A stretch of DNA of 64,000 nucleotides from CAVXDY01 sp963760715 (GCA_963760715.1 CAVXDY010000002.1:1-64000); one strand, 5' to 3'. Numbered from the stretch's first letter, positions 42,710 through 51,334 are shown. Translations and numbers: made by a program. Notes: a model not told the origin generated them from the letters alone.

Positions 42710-43054
42710 GGGGTCCGTGGCTTTCGTGAGGCCCGGCTTGCGGGAGCGGACTGTCACACCGACTGGCGAAAATCGGCCTGACTGTAGGTCCAGTTACCGC
42801 TGGTGAACGGCTAGGAGGACGGGCGCGGAGCCGATCCCGGCGTCCCGACGTTTTCACCCATCGTGCGTGGATTCACCGGGGATACCGTGCCGGCCACCGG
42901 TGTCACGTGCGGCCAGGAGCGCGCGCAGAAATTCCCGCTCCCAGCGACGAACGTGTGACGGGCCGGGGGTGAGACCCGGGCCACTCGCTCCTCGTCTCAG
43001 CGCGGATCGGGACGCCGCCGTGGCGGCCGGGGCGCGAGGTTCGGGAGGTGGGTC
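42710..43054. other. Non-coding divergent region before the response regulator
   Basis: 345 bp with no credible gene and a lower GC content than its flanks in the first half. It must hold promoters for the minus-strand pair and for the response regulator, whose start has GGGAGGTGGG upstream. I see an imperfect inverted repeat (GTTACC...GGTGAAC at about 42797-42813) and two TTCACC motifs (42855 and 42883), but no clear promoter pair and no known riboswitch. Confidence 0.4.
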
Positions 43055-43783
43055 ATGTCGCTGGGCCTTGGGAAGGTCGTGCCGTCGGTTCTGCTCGTCG
43101 AGGACGACGCGCCGACGCGGGTGTTCCTCGCCGAGAATCTGATCGCCGACCGTTTCGCTCCCGTCTCGGCGACCTCGGCCGAGGAGGCGATGGCGATGCT
43201 GGGCGGCTCGCGCCCCGACGTCGCCGTGGTCAACGTCGGCCTGCCGGGGATGAGCGGCCTGGATCTGGTGGCCACGATCCGCGACGGCGCCGCCGACGAT
43301 CCGTGGGACGCCGGGATGCCGATCCTGCTCATCTCGGGTCAGACGAGCCCCCACGCCGCGGTCCGCGGCATCGAGCGGGGCGCCGACGACTACGTCGCCA
43401 AGCCCTTCCACTACCCCGAGATCCTGGCGCGTCTCGGGGCGCTCATCCGGCGATCGCGCGGGGCCACGCTGCGAGAGGAGATCCGCGTGGGCCCGCTGGT
43501 GGTCAACCGGCACGCGCGCAGAGCGACGCTCGCCGGGACGGCGCTCGACCTCTCCGCCAAGGAGTTCGCGCTCCTCGCCGCACTGGCCAAGGACCCCGCC
43601 CGCGTGCTCACCAAGGGCGAGCTGTTGCGCGACGTCTGGGGCTACCGCGGAGCCGCGCGGACCCGGACGGTCGACAGCCACGCCAGCCGCCTGCGCCGCA
43701 AGCTGGCGGCGTGCGGTGCCGGCGAGCGCTGGGTCGCCAACGTGTGGGGCGTGGGCTACCGCCTGCTCCCCGAGGAGGCCTGA
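43055..43783 (+). CDS. OmpR-type response regulator lacking the phosphoacceptor Asp
   Basis: 242 aa from ATG 43055. Receiver domain (about residues 10-130) and winged-helix effector (about 145-240: ALDLSAKEFALLAALAKDPARVLTKGELLRDVWG, RTVDSHASRLRRKL, WVANVWGVGYRL). The acidic pair is present (LLVEDD), as are the Ser/Thr (LLISGQ) and the Lys (DDYVAKPF). The phosphoacceptor position reads PDVAVVNVGLPG, that is Asn60 for Asp. The protein should therefore not be activated by ordinary phosphotransfer. A histidine kinase gene follows after 1 nt, and the tad cluster lies beyond. Confidence 0.9.
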   Translation: MSLGLGKVVPSVLLVEDDAPTRVFLAENLIADRFAPVSATSAEEAMAMLGGSRPDVAVVNVGLPGMSGLDLVATIRDGAADDPWDAGMPILLISGQTSPHAAVRGIERGADDYVAKPFHYPEILARLGALIRRSRGATLREEIRVGPLVVNRHARRATLAGTALDLSAKEFALLAALAKDPARVLTKGELLRDVWGYRGAARTRTVDSHASRLRRKLAACGAGERWVANVWGVGYRLLPEEA

Positions 43784-43784
43784 G

Positions 43785-44468
43785 ATGGGCACGGAGGTGG
43801 CGCCCGAGTCGATGGCCCGGGCGGTGCACGATCTCCACGGCCCCCTCACGGTGATCCGGGGCCTGTGCGCCACCCTGGGACGCGACGAGCCCCGCGCCGA
43901 CCGCCGTCGCGGCCTCGAGCTGATCGACGGTGAGGCCCTGCGCCTGGCCGCAGGCCTCGAAGATCTCGTGGCGCGCGCCCCGTCGCCGCCACATCCACGG
44001 CGGGTCTCACTCGCCGCGCTCGCGGCGGAGGCGGCCGAGCGTCACGGCGTCCTGGCCGCCGGACGCGGCGTGCGACTGACCGTCCGGTTGCCAGGCGACG
44101 CCGTCGAGGTCGAGGGGCACGCGCCCTCCCTGGAACGGGCGCTCGACAACCTGATCCAGAACGGGCTCCGCCATTCCCCGCGAGGCGGGGAGGTCGGCGT
44201 CCGGGTGTCGGGCGCGCGGGGGTGGGGTTGCCTGCGGGTGCGCGACCAGGGACCGGGGATCCCGCCGGGCGACCGCCGCCGCATCTTCCGGGCCGGCGAG
44301 CGCGGGAGCGCACCACAGGGCCAGGGCACGGGTCTCGGACTGGCCATCGCCCGCGAGATCGCGGAGGCTCACGGCGGGCGACTGACGCTCGATCCGGCGG
44401 GATCGGGGGCGTGCTTCCGGCTCTCGCTGCCGCTCGTCCCCTCGCCGCCGCGCCCGGTGGCGGCATGA
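43785..44468 (+). CDS. Soluble histidine kinase
   Basis: 227 aa from ATG 43785, with CGAGGAGGCC upstream. There is no membrane or sensor domain. The dimerisation helix has AVHDLHGPLTVIRGL with the candidate His near residue 14, and the HATPase_c domain has N box (ALDNLIQNGLRHS), G1 (VRDQGPGIPP) and G2 (GQGTGLGLAIA). It is paired with a response regulator that lacks the acceptor Asp, so its real target may be elsewhere, or the pair may work non-canonically. Confidence 0.85.
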   Translation: MGTEVAPESMARAVHDLHGPLTVIRGLCATLGRDEPRADRRRGLELIDGEALRLAAGLEDLVARAPSPPHPRRVSLAALAAEAAERHGVLAAGRGVRLTVRLPGDAVEVEGHAPSLERALDNLIQNGLRHSPRGGEVGVRVSGARGWGCLRVRDQGPGIPPGDRRRIFRAGERGSAPQGQGTGLGLAIAREIAEAHGGRLTLDPAGSGACFRLSLPLVPSPPRPVAA

Positions 44469-44998
44469 GGGTGATCGTCGTCGAGGAGTCCGTGGTGCCG
44501 GCGGTCCCCCCGGACGGGCTCGAGCGAATCCATGTCGTTCCTCGCGACCGGCGCCGCGACGGCTCGTGGCCCGCGGTCGTGCCCGACGCGGTCGTGGCGA
44601 CGCTCGAGGCGGCCGGCTCCGGAGCCCTGGTCCTGGCACGTCCGCCGGCGGCCGATCCCGGGGCCGCGGCGCTGTCCGCCCTGGCGGAGGTGATGGAGCG
44701 CGAGGTGGTCCGGCTCCCAGAGTCCGCTCATGCGGCGGCCTGGGTCGTCGGGGTGGCGATGTCCGGCCACGAGGTGTCCCCTCCGCTGCGGGCCCTGCAG
44801 GCCCTCGCCGGCGCCGCGGATCGCCTCGGAGCGGCCACCGACCAGGACGGTCGGCCCCGCATGCCGGCCATCAGGCCCGCGGTGCTCCTTCGCTGGGCGC
44901 GCTCCGGCTGGCGCCCCTGCGGCCGATGCCGCGGCGGCGGCCTCACCGGAGCCCGATGCGGCCGGTGCGGCGCGCCCGTGGACGGGTGCGCGGCGTGA
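44465..44998 (+). CDS. Hypothetical protein with C-terminal zinc ribbon
   Basis: 177 aa from ATG 44465, overlapping the kinase gene (ATGA). The N-terminal 110 residues alternate strands and helices (MRVIVVEESVVPAVPPDGLERIHVV..., ALVLARPPAADPGAAALSALAEV). The C-terminus has CGRCRGGGLTGARCGRCG, two CxxC knuckles that should bind zinc. It links the two-component pair to the tad genes by overlapping reading frames on both sides. Function unknown. Confidence 0.65.
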   Translation: MRVIVVEESVVPAVPPDGLERIHVVPRDRRRDGSWPAVVPDAVVATLEAAGSGALVLARPPAADPGAAALSALAEVMEREVVRLPESAHAAAWVVGVAMSGHEVSPPLRALQALAGAADRLGAATDQDGRPRMPAIRPAVLLRWARSGWRPCGRCRGGGLTGARCGRCGAPVDGCAA

Positions 44999-45648
44999 GG
45001 CGCATGAGGCGCGTCCGCGGGCGCCGGGCCGGGGTGTGGGTGGCCCTGGCCGGCGCCGCGGGCCTGCTGGCCGTCGTGTTCACGCTTCGGGCCGCCGCCC
45101 AACCCGCCGACGGCGGCTGGGTCGTGGTGGCGCGGACGGACCTGCCGGCGGCCACCGTCATCGACGCGGAGCTCTCCCGGGACGGCCTCACGCTGGCGCC
45201 GGTCCCCGCGGGCCTCGTGCTCCCGGGCCTGCTCCGCGACCCCGCCGACGCGATCGGTCGGCGCACGTCGGCGTTCGTCTCGACGGGCGAGCCCCTCACG
45301 CAGGCGAGCCTGGGGGGATCGCCCGGGCTCGGGCCGCCGCCGCTCGCCCCGGGGCAGCGGGCGGTCTCGGTCCCCCTCTCGGCCGCGGGAGTGGCGCTGG
45401 GGCCGGGGGCCCGGGTCGATGTGGTGGCGTCGACGGGGGAGGGCCTGGCCGGCCGAACCGAGGTGGTCGTCGCCGACGCCGAGGTGCTCGCGACCGCCGG
45501 CGGCGCGACGACCGGCGATCCGATGGCCGGGGGAGAGGCGCTCCTGCGGGTGACGGCGCCCCAGGCCCTGCGCATCACCGAGGCGCTCAACTTCGCCCGG
45601 GAGGTCCGCCTGCTCGCCCGGCCTCCCGACGAGGCGGACACGCCGTGA
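44995..45648 (+). CDS. cpaB: Tad pilus assembly protein CpaB/RcpC (SAF domain)
   Basis: 217 aa from GTG 44995 (ATG 45004 possible). An Arg-rich start and one membrane helix (about residues 12-32) are followed by an SAF domain (VVVARTDLPAATVIDAELSRDGLTLAPVPAG, RRTSAFVSTGEPLTQASL) and an RcpC-type beta domain (AVSVPLSAAGVALGPGARVDVVAS). CpaB/RcpC acts in the envelope to stabilise the Tad secretion channel. It is shorter than Gram-negative relatives, as usual in actinobacteria. Overlaps neighbours on both sides. Confidence 0.82.
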   Translation: MRRMRRVRGRRAGVWVALAGAAGLLAVVFTLRAAAQPADGGWVVVARTDLPAATVIDAELSRDGLTLAPVPAGLVLPGLLRDPADAIGRRTSAFVSTGEPLTQASLGGSPGLGPPPLAPGQRAVSVPLSAAGVALGPGARVDVVASTGEGLAGRTEVVVADAEVLATAGGATTGDPMAGGEALLRVTAPQALRITEALNFAREVRLLARPPDEADTP

Positions 45649-46352
45649 GTGGGCCCGCGGTGCTGGTCGCCGGGGCGTGCGGGGGATGCGGCGCGAGCCT
45701 GGTGGCCGGTGGGATCGCCCTGGCGTGGGCGGCGACGGGGGCGGCGACCTGGCTGGTGGAGATCGACGTCGAGCGCGGTGACCTCGCGGGCGCATGGGGC
45801 GTGTCGGCCGAGCGCGGCCTGGCCGACCTCGTACCGGTGTCCGGCGAGCTCGACGGGGGCCATCTGCGGCAGGCCGGCCACGCCCATTCGTCCGGTGCCA
45901 CCCTCCTCCTCGGTCCGGGAGTCCCGGGCGCCGAGGTCCTCTGGGGTGCGGCGGCGGTCGCGCGCCTCGTGGAGGTCGCCCGCGACGAGGGCCGCGTCGT
46001 CCTCGATGCGGGCGCGGGTCTGTCGTGGTTCGCGCTCGCCGCCGCGGGAGCGGCGAGCCGGGTGCTGCTCGTGTGCCCACCCACGGTGGCCGCGGCCCGG
46101 CGGGCACGCCGGCTCGTCGAGGCGCTGGCGGGGAGCGGCGCGGATCGGGGGATCGGGCTGATCGCGTCACGCGGTCCGGGCGGCGCCGAGCTGGGCGCCG
46201 GCGCCCTCGCGCGCGCCGTCGGAGCCGAGGTGATCGCCGAGATGCCGTGGCACGAGGGGGACGCGCGCCAGATCGGCGTCGGCCGCTGGCCGGGGGCGCG
46301 GCGGCGCGGGCTGGGCACCACCCTGGCGCGCCTGGCCGAGGGCCTCGCGTGA
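45645..46352 (+). CDS. Tad pilus ParA/MinD-like ATPase (TadZ/CpaE-like)
   Basis: 235 aa from GTG 45645. The N-terminal loop GACGGCGASLVAGGIALAWA takes the place of the deviant Walker A of CpaE/TadZ proteins but lacks its signature Lys, so ATP hydrolysis is doubtful. EIDVERGDLAGAWG corresponds to the Walker A-prime region (LDLDLxxG). There is no receiver domain. TadZ/CpaE proteins place the pilus machine at the pole or membrane site. Its stop overlaps tadA. Confidence 0.75.
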   Translation: MSGPAVLVAGACGGCGASLVAGGIALAWAATGAATWLVEIDVERGDLAGAWGVSAERGLADLVPVSGELDGGHLRQAGHAHSSGATLLLGPGVPGAEVLWGAAAVARLVEVARDEGRVVLDAGAGLSWFALAAAGAASRVLLVCPPTVAAARRARRLVEALAGSGADRGIGLIASRGPGGAELGAGALARAVGAEVIAEMPWHEGDARQIGVGRWPGARRRGLGTTLARLAEGLA

Positions 46353-47581
46353 GCGACGACCGCCCCGCGGCCGAGCTGGTCGAGCACCTGCGGGCCCGGG
46401 CGGCGCGCGATCCGAGGGTCCGGGGGCCGGGCATCGACCGGGTCGATCTCGCCGAGGTGGTGCGCGACATGGTCGCCGAGGAGCGCCGCATCCTCACCGC
46501 GGACGCCCGCGAGGAGCTCGTCGCCGCCGTGGTCGACGAGGCGCTCGGCCTCGGACCACTCGAGCCGCTGCTGCGCGACCCCGCCGTGACGGAGGTGATG
46601 GTCTGCGGGCCCGAGCGCGTCTTCGTCGAGCGGGAGGGCCGCATCGCGCGGGTGGAAGCCCGTTTCCACGACGACGCCCACCTCCTGCACGTGATCGACC
46701 GGATCCTGTCCCCGCTGGGGCGCCGGGTGGATGAGGCGAGCCCGATGGTGGACGCGCGCCTCCCCGACGGGTCCCGGGTGAACGCCGTCATCCGCCCGCT
46801 CGCCATCGACGGCCCGGCCCTCACCATCCGCCGCTTCTCGGCGCAGCCCCTGACGTGCGACGACCTCGTCGCGCTCGGGACGCTCGACGTGGAGACGGTC
46901 GAGCTGCTCACCCTGGCCGTGAGGGCTCGGCGCAACCTCCTCGTCTCGGGCGGCACGGGCAGCGGCAAGACCACCACGCTCGCCGCCCTCTCGGCCTTCA
47001 TCCCGGCCGGCGAGCGGGTCGTGACCATCGAGGACGCCGCGGAGCTGCGGATCCCCCTGCCCCACGTGGTGCGCCTGGAGAGCCGGCCGCCCTCCCTCGA
47101 GGGCGTGGGGGCGATCCCCATCCGCGCCCTCGTGCGCAACGCCCTGCGCATGCGGCCCGACCGGATCGTGGTGGGTGAGGTCCGCGGCGGCGAGGCGCTG
47201 GACATGCTCACCGCGATGACCACGGGCCACGAGGGCTCGTTGTCCACCCTCCACGCGTCGTCTCCGGGCGACGCCATCCGCAGGGTCCAGACCATGGCCC
47301 TGATGGGCGACCTCGACCTGCCCTACCGGGCCGTCTCCGAGCAGGTGGCGAGCGCCCTCGACCTGATCGTGCATCAGGCGCGCCTCCCCGACGGCTCCCG
47401 GCACGTCGTGGAGGTGGCCGCGGTCGGGGTGGGCCCCGAGGGCGCGATCCTGACCTCACTCGCCGAGTGGGTCCCCCCGGTGCACGGCCCCGTGGCCGGC
47501 GGCGTGCTGGTCCGGTGCCCGGAGTGCGGGCCCTGGCTGGCCCGCGCCCGCGATGACGCCGAGCGCGCCGGTGTCGCGTGA
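46349..47581 (+). CDS. tadA: Tad pilus secretion ATPase TadA/CpaF
   Basis: 410 aa from GTG 46349. N-terminal helical domain (to about residue 150) and RecA-like domain: Walker A GGTGSGKTTT near residue 201, Asp box (VTIEDAAELRIP), Walker B (RIVVGEVRGGEALDMLTAMTTGHEG) and His box (STLHASSP). It powers pilin polymerisation at the inner face of the membrane. A C-terminal extension holds CPECGPWL, a Cys pair not typical of the family. Overlaps tadZ-like and tadB genes by 4 nt. Confidence 0.95.
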   Translation: MSDDRPAAELVEHLRARAARDPRVRGPGIDRVDLAEVVRDMVAEERRILTADAREELVAAVVDEALGLGPLEPLLRDPAVTEVMVCGPERVFVEREGRIARVEARFHDDAHLLHVIDRILSPLGRRVDEASPMVDARLPDGSRVNAVIRPLAIDGPALTIRRFSAQPLTCDDLVALGTLDVETVELLTLAVRARRNLLVSGGTGSGKTTTLAALSAFIPAGERVVTIEDAAELRIPLPHVVRLESRPPSLEGVGAIPIRALVRNALRMRPDRIVVGEVRGGEALDMLTAMTTGHEGSLSTLHASSPGDAIRRVQTMALMGDLDLPYRAVSEQVASALDLIVHQARLPDGSRHVVEVAAVGVGPEGAILTSLAEWVPPVHGPVAGGVLVRCPECGPWLARARDDAERAGVA

Positions 47582-48462
47582 TCGCGGGGTCCGTCGCCGC
47601 CCTGGCGGCCGGCGGGTCGGTCGCCGCCATCGTCCTGGGCACGGGCCGGCTCCTCGCCGACCGGCCGGCGATGCCGGGCGCGCGGGGCGCGCCAGGCGGG
47701 CCGCTGGCACGCCGCGCCGCGGGCCGGCGGCTCGGCGCGCGACTCGAGCGGGCGGGCATCCCCGTCGGACCGGACGCATTCGTGGCCGCCGTCGCGGCCC
47801 TCGCCGTCTGCGCGGGTGCCCTGGGCCTGGCCGCGGCGCGCACGCCGGCGGCCGGCCTCATCGGGGCGGTCGCGGTCGTCGCCGGGGCCGTCGCGCTGGT
47901 GCGGTCGGCCGACCGGCGCCACCTGGCGCGCGTGGAGAGGCAGCTTCCCGGTGTGGCACAACAGCTCGCTGCGGCGATCCACGCGGGCCTCTCCCTGCGG
48001 CAGGCGCTCGCCCGGTCCGCGCGGGACGCTCCCGATCCCATCCGGGCGGAGCTCGAGCGGGCCGTCGGGGAGCTGGCGCTCGGCGGGCGGCTCGAGGGGG
48101 CGCTCGAGGGCCTCGCGGCGCGCCTCCCCGCTCACGATCTGCGGATCATGGTCACGGCCATCCTCGTCCAGCGCCGCACCGGCGGGAATCTGGCCCGGGC
48201 ACTGGCGGATCTGTCGGGGCGGATGGAGGAGCGGGCGCAGCTCGAGCGAGAGCTGCGGGGCTCCACGGCGCAGGCGCGGATGACGGCGTGGCTGGTGGCG
48301 GCCCTGCCGGTGGCGGGCGCCGCGATGGCGGAGCTCGCCGCGCCCGGAACGCTGGTGCGGATCCTGGGGTCGGGCCCCGGCCCGGCCCTTCTGGTGGCCT
48401 CCACGACCCTCTACGCCGTGGGGCTGCTCTGGATCCGGAGGATCGGCCGGGTGGAGCCGTGA
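47578..48462 (+). CDS. tadB: Tad pilus inner-membrane platform protein TadB
   Basis: 294 aa from GTG 47578. Membrane helices near residues 5-22, 60-100 and 235-290 frame a cytosolic T2SSF domain with AQQLAAAIHAGLSLRQALARSA and RIMVTAILVQRRTGGNLARALADLSGRMEER, the GspF-like motifs. It forms the platform that couples TadA to pilin assembly. tadC follows after 16 nt. Confidence 0.9.
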   Translation: MIAGSVAALAAGGSVAAIVLGTGRLLADRPAMPGARGAPGGPLARRAAGRRLGARLERAGIPVGPDAFVAAVAALAVCAGALGLAAARTPAAGLIGAVAVVAGAVALVRSADRRHLARVERQLPGVAQQLAAAIHAGLSLRQALARSARDAPDPIRAELERAVGELALGGRLEGALEGLAARLPAHDLRIMVTAILVQRRTGGNLARALADLSGRMEERAQLERELRGSTAQARMTAWLVAALPVAGAAMAELAAPGTLVRILGSGPGPALLVASTTLYAVGLLWIRRIGRVEP

Positions 48463-48478
48463 TCGCGGGGCGGCACCC

Positions 48479-49345
48479 GTGAGCCTGCTCGCGAGCCCGG
48501 TGGCGATGTGGCTCGCCGCGCTCGTGTGCGCGGCGATGGCCATGCGCGCCCGCCCCGCCCGGCGTCTCGCGGGTCCCGCCGCCCGCACGCCCCTGCCGCT
48601 GCCGGTTCGGCTCGCCATCCGGATGCCCTGGCCCGCCTCCCTCCTGCGGGTGCTCGCCCGCGCGGACGACGAGCGGCGGGTGGTCCGCGCCGGCCTGGCC
48701 GGGTCCCTGTCCCACGACGCGCTCCGGCGCGTCCGCGCGGGTGGAGCCGTGGCCGGGGCCCTGCTCGCGCTGCCGCTCGTGGTCGCCTGGCCGCCGGCCG
48801 TGGTCCTGGTGCCGATCCTCGGGGCGGCGGGCGGCCTGGGGCCGACCCGGTGGCTCGGGCGCCGGGAGGCCGCGCGCCGCCGGGCCCTGGTGCGCGAGCT
48901 GCCCGACCTGCTCGACCTGCTGGGCATCTGCGTCGAGTCGGGGATGGCGCTCGATCCTGCGCTGCGGCTGGCGGTGGAGCGGCTGGGAGGCACGCTGGGC
49001 TCCGAGTTCGAGCGGGTGCTGCGCGACCTCGCCCTTGGCACGCCCCGCGTCGGCGCCTACCGAGCGCTGGTCGAGCGCGCGGGCTGTCCGGAGCTCGCGC
49101 GGACCGTGGGAGCGCTGCTCCAGGCAGAGGAACTGGGCGCACCGCTGTCGCGCGCCCTCGAGGGGCAGGCCGAGGCGCTGCGGGTGCTCCGGCGTCAGAC
49201 GGCTCGCGAGCGCGCGGCGCGCGCGGCACCGAAGATCCAGCTCGTGGTGGCCCTGCTGATGGTGCCGGCGGTGCTGATGCTGGTCCTGGGCGCGCTGGTG
49301 ATCGAGCTGTCCCGGCAGGTCGGCTCGGTGGTCGGGGGCCCATGA
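48479..49345 (+). CDS. tadC: Tad pilus inner-membrane platform protein TadC
   Basis: 288 aa from GTG 48479. N-terminal helix, two central helices (about residues 85-125), a T2SSF domain (ELPDLLDLLGICVESGMALDPALRLAVERLGG, and LGAPLSRALEGQAEALRVLRRQTARERA) and a C-terminal helix. It is the usual partner of TadB. Its stop overlaps the start of a small pilin-like gene (ATGA). Confidence 0.9.
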   Translation: MSLLASPVAMWLAALVCAAMAMRARPARRLAGPAARTPLPLPVRLAIRMPWPASLLRVLARADDERRVVRAGLAGSLSHDALRRVRAGGAVAGALLALPLVVAWPPAVVLVPILGAAGGLGPTRWLGRREAARRRALVRELPDLLDLLGICVESGMALDPALRLAVERLGGTLGSEFERVLRDLALGTPRVGAYRALVERAGCPELARTVGALLQAEELGAPLSRALEGQAEALRVLRRQTARERAARAAPKIQLVVALLMVPAVLMLVLGALVIELSRQVGSVVGGP

Positions 49346-49623
49346 GCGCGTCCGTCCAGCGAGGTTCCGCGACGGTGGACTACCTTGCCGCGGTCGCGGC
49401 CGTGGGCCTTCTGCTGCTCGCGCTGGTGGTCGTGCGCCAGCACCAGCCGCATCGGCGCCCGCCGGTGAACCCCGTCGCCCATATCGGAGCGCTCGTGCGG
49501 CCCCCGTCGATCCCGCGCCCGCCGGTCGAGGTACCCGCCCGCCCCCCACGCCCGCGCCCGCCCCGCCGGCCGCCGCGACCCGGTGTGACGGTGCTCGCCC
49601 CCTCCTGGGCCGTGGGCTGGTGA
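49342..49623 (+). CDS. Flp-type pilin-like protein with Pro/Arg-rich tail
   Basis: 93 aa from ATG 49342. The N-terminus MSASVQRGSATVDYLAAVAA followed by a hydrophobic helix fits a prepilin: cleavage after Gly8 would leave Ser at +1, Asp at +5 and Tyr at +6. Flp pilins have Glu-Tyr at +5/+6, so Asp is a conservative change. After the helix comes a Pro/Arg-rich tail of about 50 residues, longer than in typical Flp. It may be the major pilin or a minor pseudopilin. No prepilin peptidase gene is in the window. Confidence 0.65.
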   Translation: MSASVQRGSATVDYLAAVAAVGLLLLALVVVRQHQPHRRPPVNPVAHIGALVRPPSIPRPPVEVPARPPRPRPPRRPPRPGVTVLAPSWAVGW

Positions 49624-49658
49624 TGTGACGCCCGTCCGGGCGGCGGCGGATACTCCCT

Positions 49659-50192
49659 GTGAGTGTCACATCGGCCCTTTGCCAGGACGTGAGCGCTCCT
49701 CCTGCCCGGCCGTCGTTCGCGCGGGTCGCGGAGGAGAACCTCGACGTCGTCCATCGCTACCTCGTGCACCTCGTGCGCGACGCGCATCTGGCGGAGGACC
49801 TGACCTCGGCGACCTTCGAGCGGGCGATGCGCGACTGGCGCCGCTTCGATCCGGCCCGGGGGAGGGTGTCGGTGTGGCTGGTGGAGATCGCACGGCGGGT
49901 GGCGCTCGATCACTTCCGGCGCGAGGGCCGCCGGCGGGGTCGCGAGGAGCGGTACGCGGCCGGCCAGCCGTCGTCGGCGCCGCCGCCCGAGGTGCCCGGC
50001 GGGCTCTCGGAGGACCTGCGGGCGGCTCTCGGTCGCCTGACCCGGGGCGAGCGCGAACTGGTGGCGCTGCGGGTGGTTCTGGGCCTCGACGCCGCCGAGA
50101 CGGGGCGCGTGACGGGGACGTCGGCGTCGGCGGTGGGCACGGGGTTGCACCGCGCGCTGACGAAGCTGCGACAGGAGGTGGCACGACCGTGA
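49659..50192 (+). CDS. ECF-type RNA polymerase sigma factor
   Basis: 177 aa from GTG 49659; GTG 49689 would also give a complete sigma-2 domain. Region 2 (VVHRYLVHLVRDAHLAEDLTSATFERAMRDWRRFDP and SVWLVEIARRVALDHFRRE) and region 4 (ALGRLTRGERELVALRVVLGLDAAETGRVTGTSASAVGTGLHRALTKLRQEV) are clear. Region 4 has the helix-turn-helix that reads -35 elements. The following gene overlaps its stop and encodes a membrane protein with an anti-sigma-like N-terminus, so the pair likely forms a signal-responsive switch. Confidence 0.9.
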   Translation: MSVTSALCQDVSAPPARPSFARVAEENLDVVHRYLVHLVRDAHLAEDLTSATFERAMRDWRRFDPARGRVSVWLVEIARRVALDHFRREGRRRGREERYAAGQPSSAPPPEVPGGLSEDLRAALGRLTRGERELVALRVVLGLDAAETGRVTGTSASAVGTGLHRALTKLRQEVARP

Positions 50193-51334
50193 CGGAGCAC
50201 GACCCGATGGGCCCGGAGCGCCTGGGCGAGCTGGTCGATGGCGCGCCTCCCCGCGATGACGACGAGCGGGCGATGGTCGACCTGCTCACCGAGACGCGGG
50301 CGCTCGAGCCGGCGGCGCCCTCGGCGCTGCGCGAGCGCGTGCGCGCGCAGGTGGCCCAGGAGCCGACACGGGATCGCCGCTCGCCGTTCGCCTGGTGGGG
50401 CTCGGCGGATGCCCGGCGCCGGCTGCTGATCGCCGCGCCGGTGGCGGCGGGGATCGCGGCCATCGCGATCGCTCTTCCCCTGGTGACGGGCGGTGACTCG
50501 GGGTCGCCGGTGGGGCAGAAGAGCGCGGCGGGCGAAGCCGCGACCGCCCTGCGGGACTCCGCTGCCCCGAGCTCGGCCGCGCCGGCGCGGGCTCCGGCGC
50601 CGCCGGCCGCGGCCGGCGGGCCGTCTGCGGGCGACGTCCAGGCGCTCGGGGCCGATCCTCGCCGCGCGCAGAAGGTGACCGCATCGACGCGGGTGAGGGT
50701 GGACGGCGTCACCGCGCTCTCGAAGGCGAGCGACCGGGCGATGACCGCGGTGCGGAGCCTGGGTGGCTACACGGCGAGCTCGGACTACTCGGTGCCGAAC
50801 GGCTCCACGGGCACCAACGTGCTCGTCTTCCGGGTGCCCGTGGCCAAGGCCGAGCAGGCGATCGCCGCCTTCGGGCGGCTGGGGACCGTGATCGGCCAGA
50901 GCGCCGACATCGTCGATGTGACGGCACGGCTGGGGGCGCAGGGGCGGGCGGTCGAGCGGCTCACCGCGCGCGTGGAACGGCTGCGGGCCGAGGTGGCGGC
51001 GCGGCCCGGGGACGCCGCGCTCGCGGCCCGGCTGGAGGAGGCCGAGGCGGCCCTTCGCGCGGCCGAGGCGCGCGCGACCGCGACCCGGGCCCGGGCCGGC
51101 CTGGCCCGCCTCAACCTGACGCTGACGACCGTGGGCCCGCCCGCGGCGCCCGTGAAGGAGGGCCGCTTCCTGGGCCCGCTGGGCGACGCGGGCTCGCGCC
51201 TGGCCGGCGCGACGGCCTGGTTGCTGGGGGCCCTGGTGCTGATCGGCCCCTTCGCGGCGGTGGCGCTGCTGGCCGCCTGGGGCGCCGCCCGCCTGAGGCG
51301 GCGGACGAGCCGGCGCCTGATGGGATCGGCCTGA
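50189..51334 (+). CDS. DUF4349 membrane protein, likely anti-sigma partner
   Basis: 381 aa from GTG 50189, overlapping the sigma gene. A cytosolic N-terminus (ERLGELVDGAPPRDDDERAMVDLLTETRAL) resembles anti-sigma domains. A membrane helix is at about residues 75-95, then an Ala/Pro linker and the DUF4349 domain (about 155-350: VTALSKASDRAMTAVRSLGGYTASSDYS, VLVFRVPVAKAEQAIAAFGRLG, DIVDVTARLGAQ, coiled coil RVERLRAEVAARPGDAALAARLEEAE). A last helix lies at about 340-365. Regulated release of the sigma factor is inferred from the pairing. Confidence 0.8.
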   Translation: MTEHDPMGPERLGELVDGAPPRDDDERAMVDLLTETRALEPAAPSALRERVRAQVAQEPTRDRRSPFAWWGSADARRRLLIAAPVAAGIAAIAIALPLVTGGDSGSPVGQKSAAGEAATALRDSAAPSSAAPARAPAPPAAAGGPSAGDVQALGADPRRAQKVTASTRVRVDGVTALSKASDRAMTAVRSLGGYTASSDYSVPNGSTGTNVLVFRVPVAKAEQAIAAFGRLGTVIGQSADIVDVTARLGAQGRAVERLTARVERLRAEVAARPGDAALAARLEEAEAALRAAEARATATRARAGLARLNLTLTTVGPPAAPVKEGRFLGPLGDAGSRLAGATAWLLGALVLIGPFAAVALLAAWGAARLRRRTSRRLMGSA

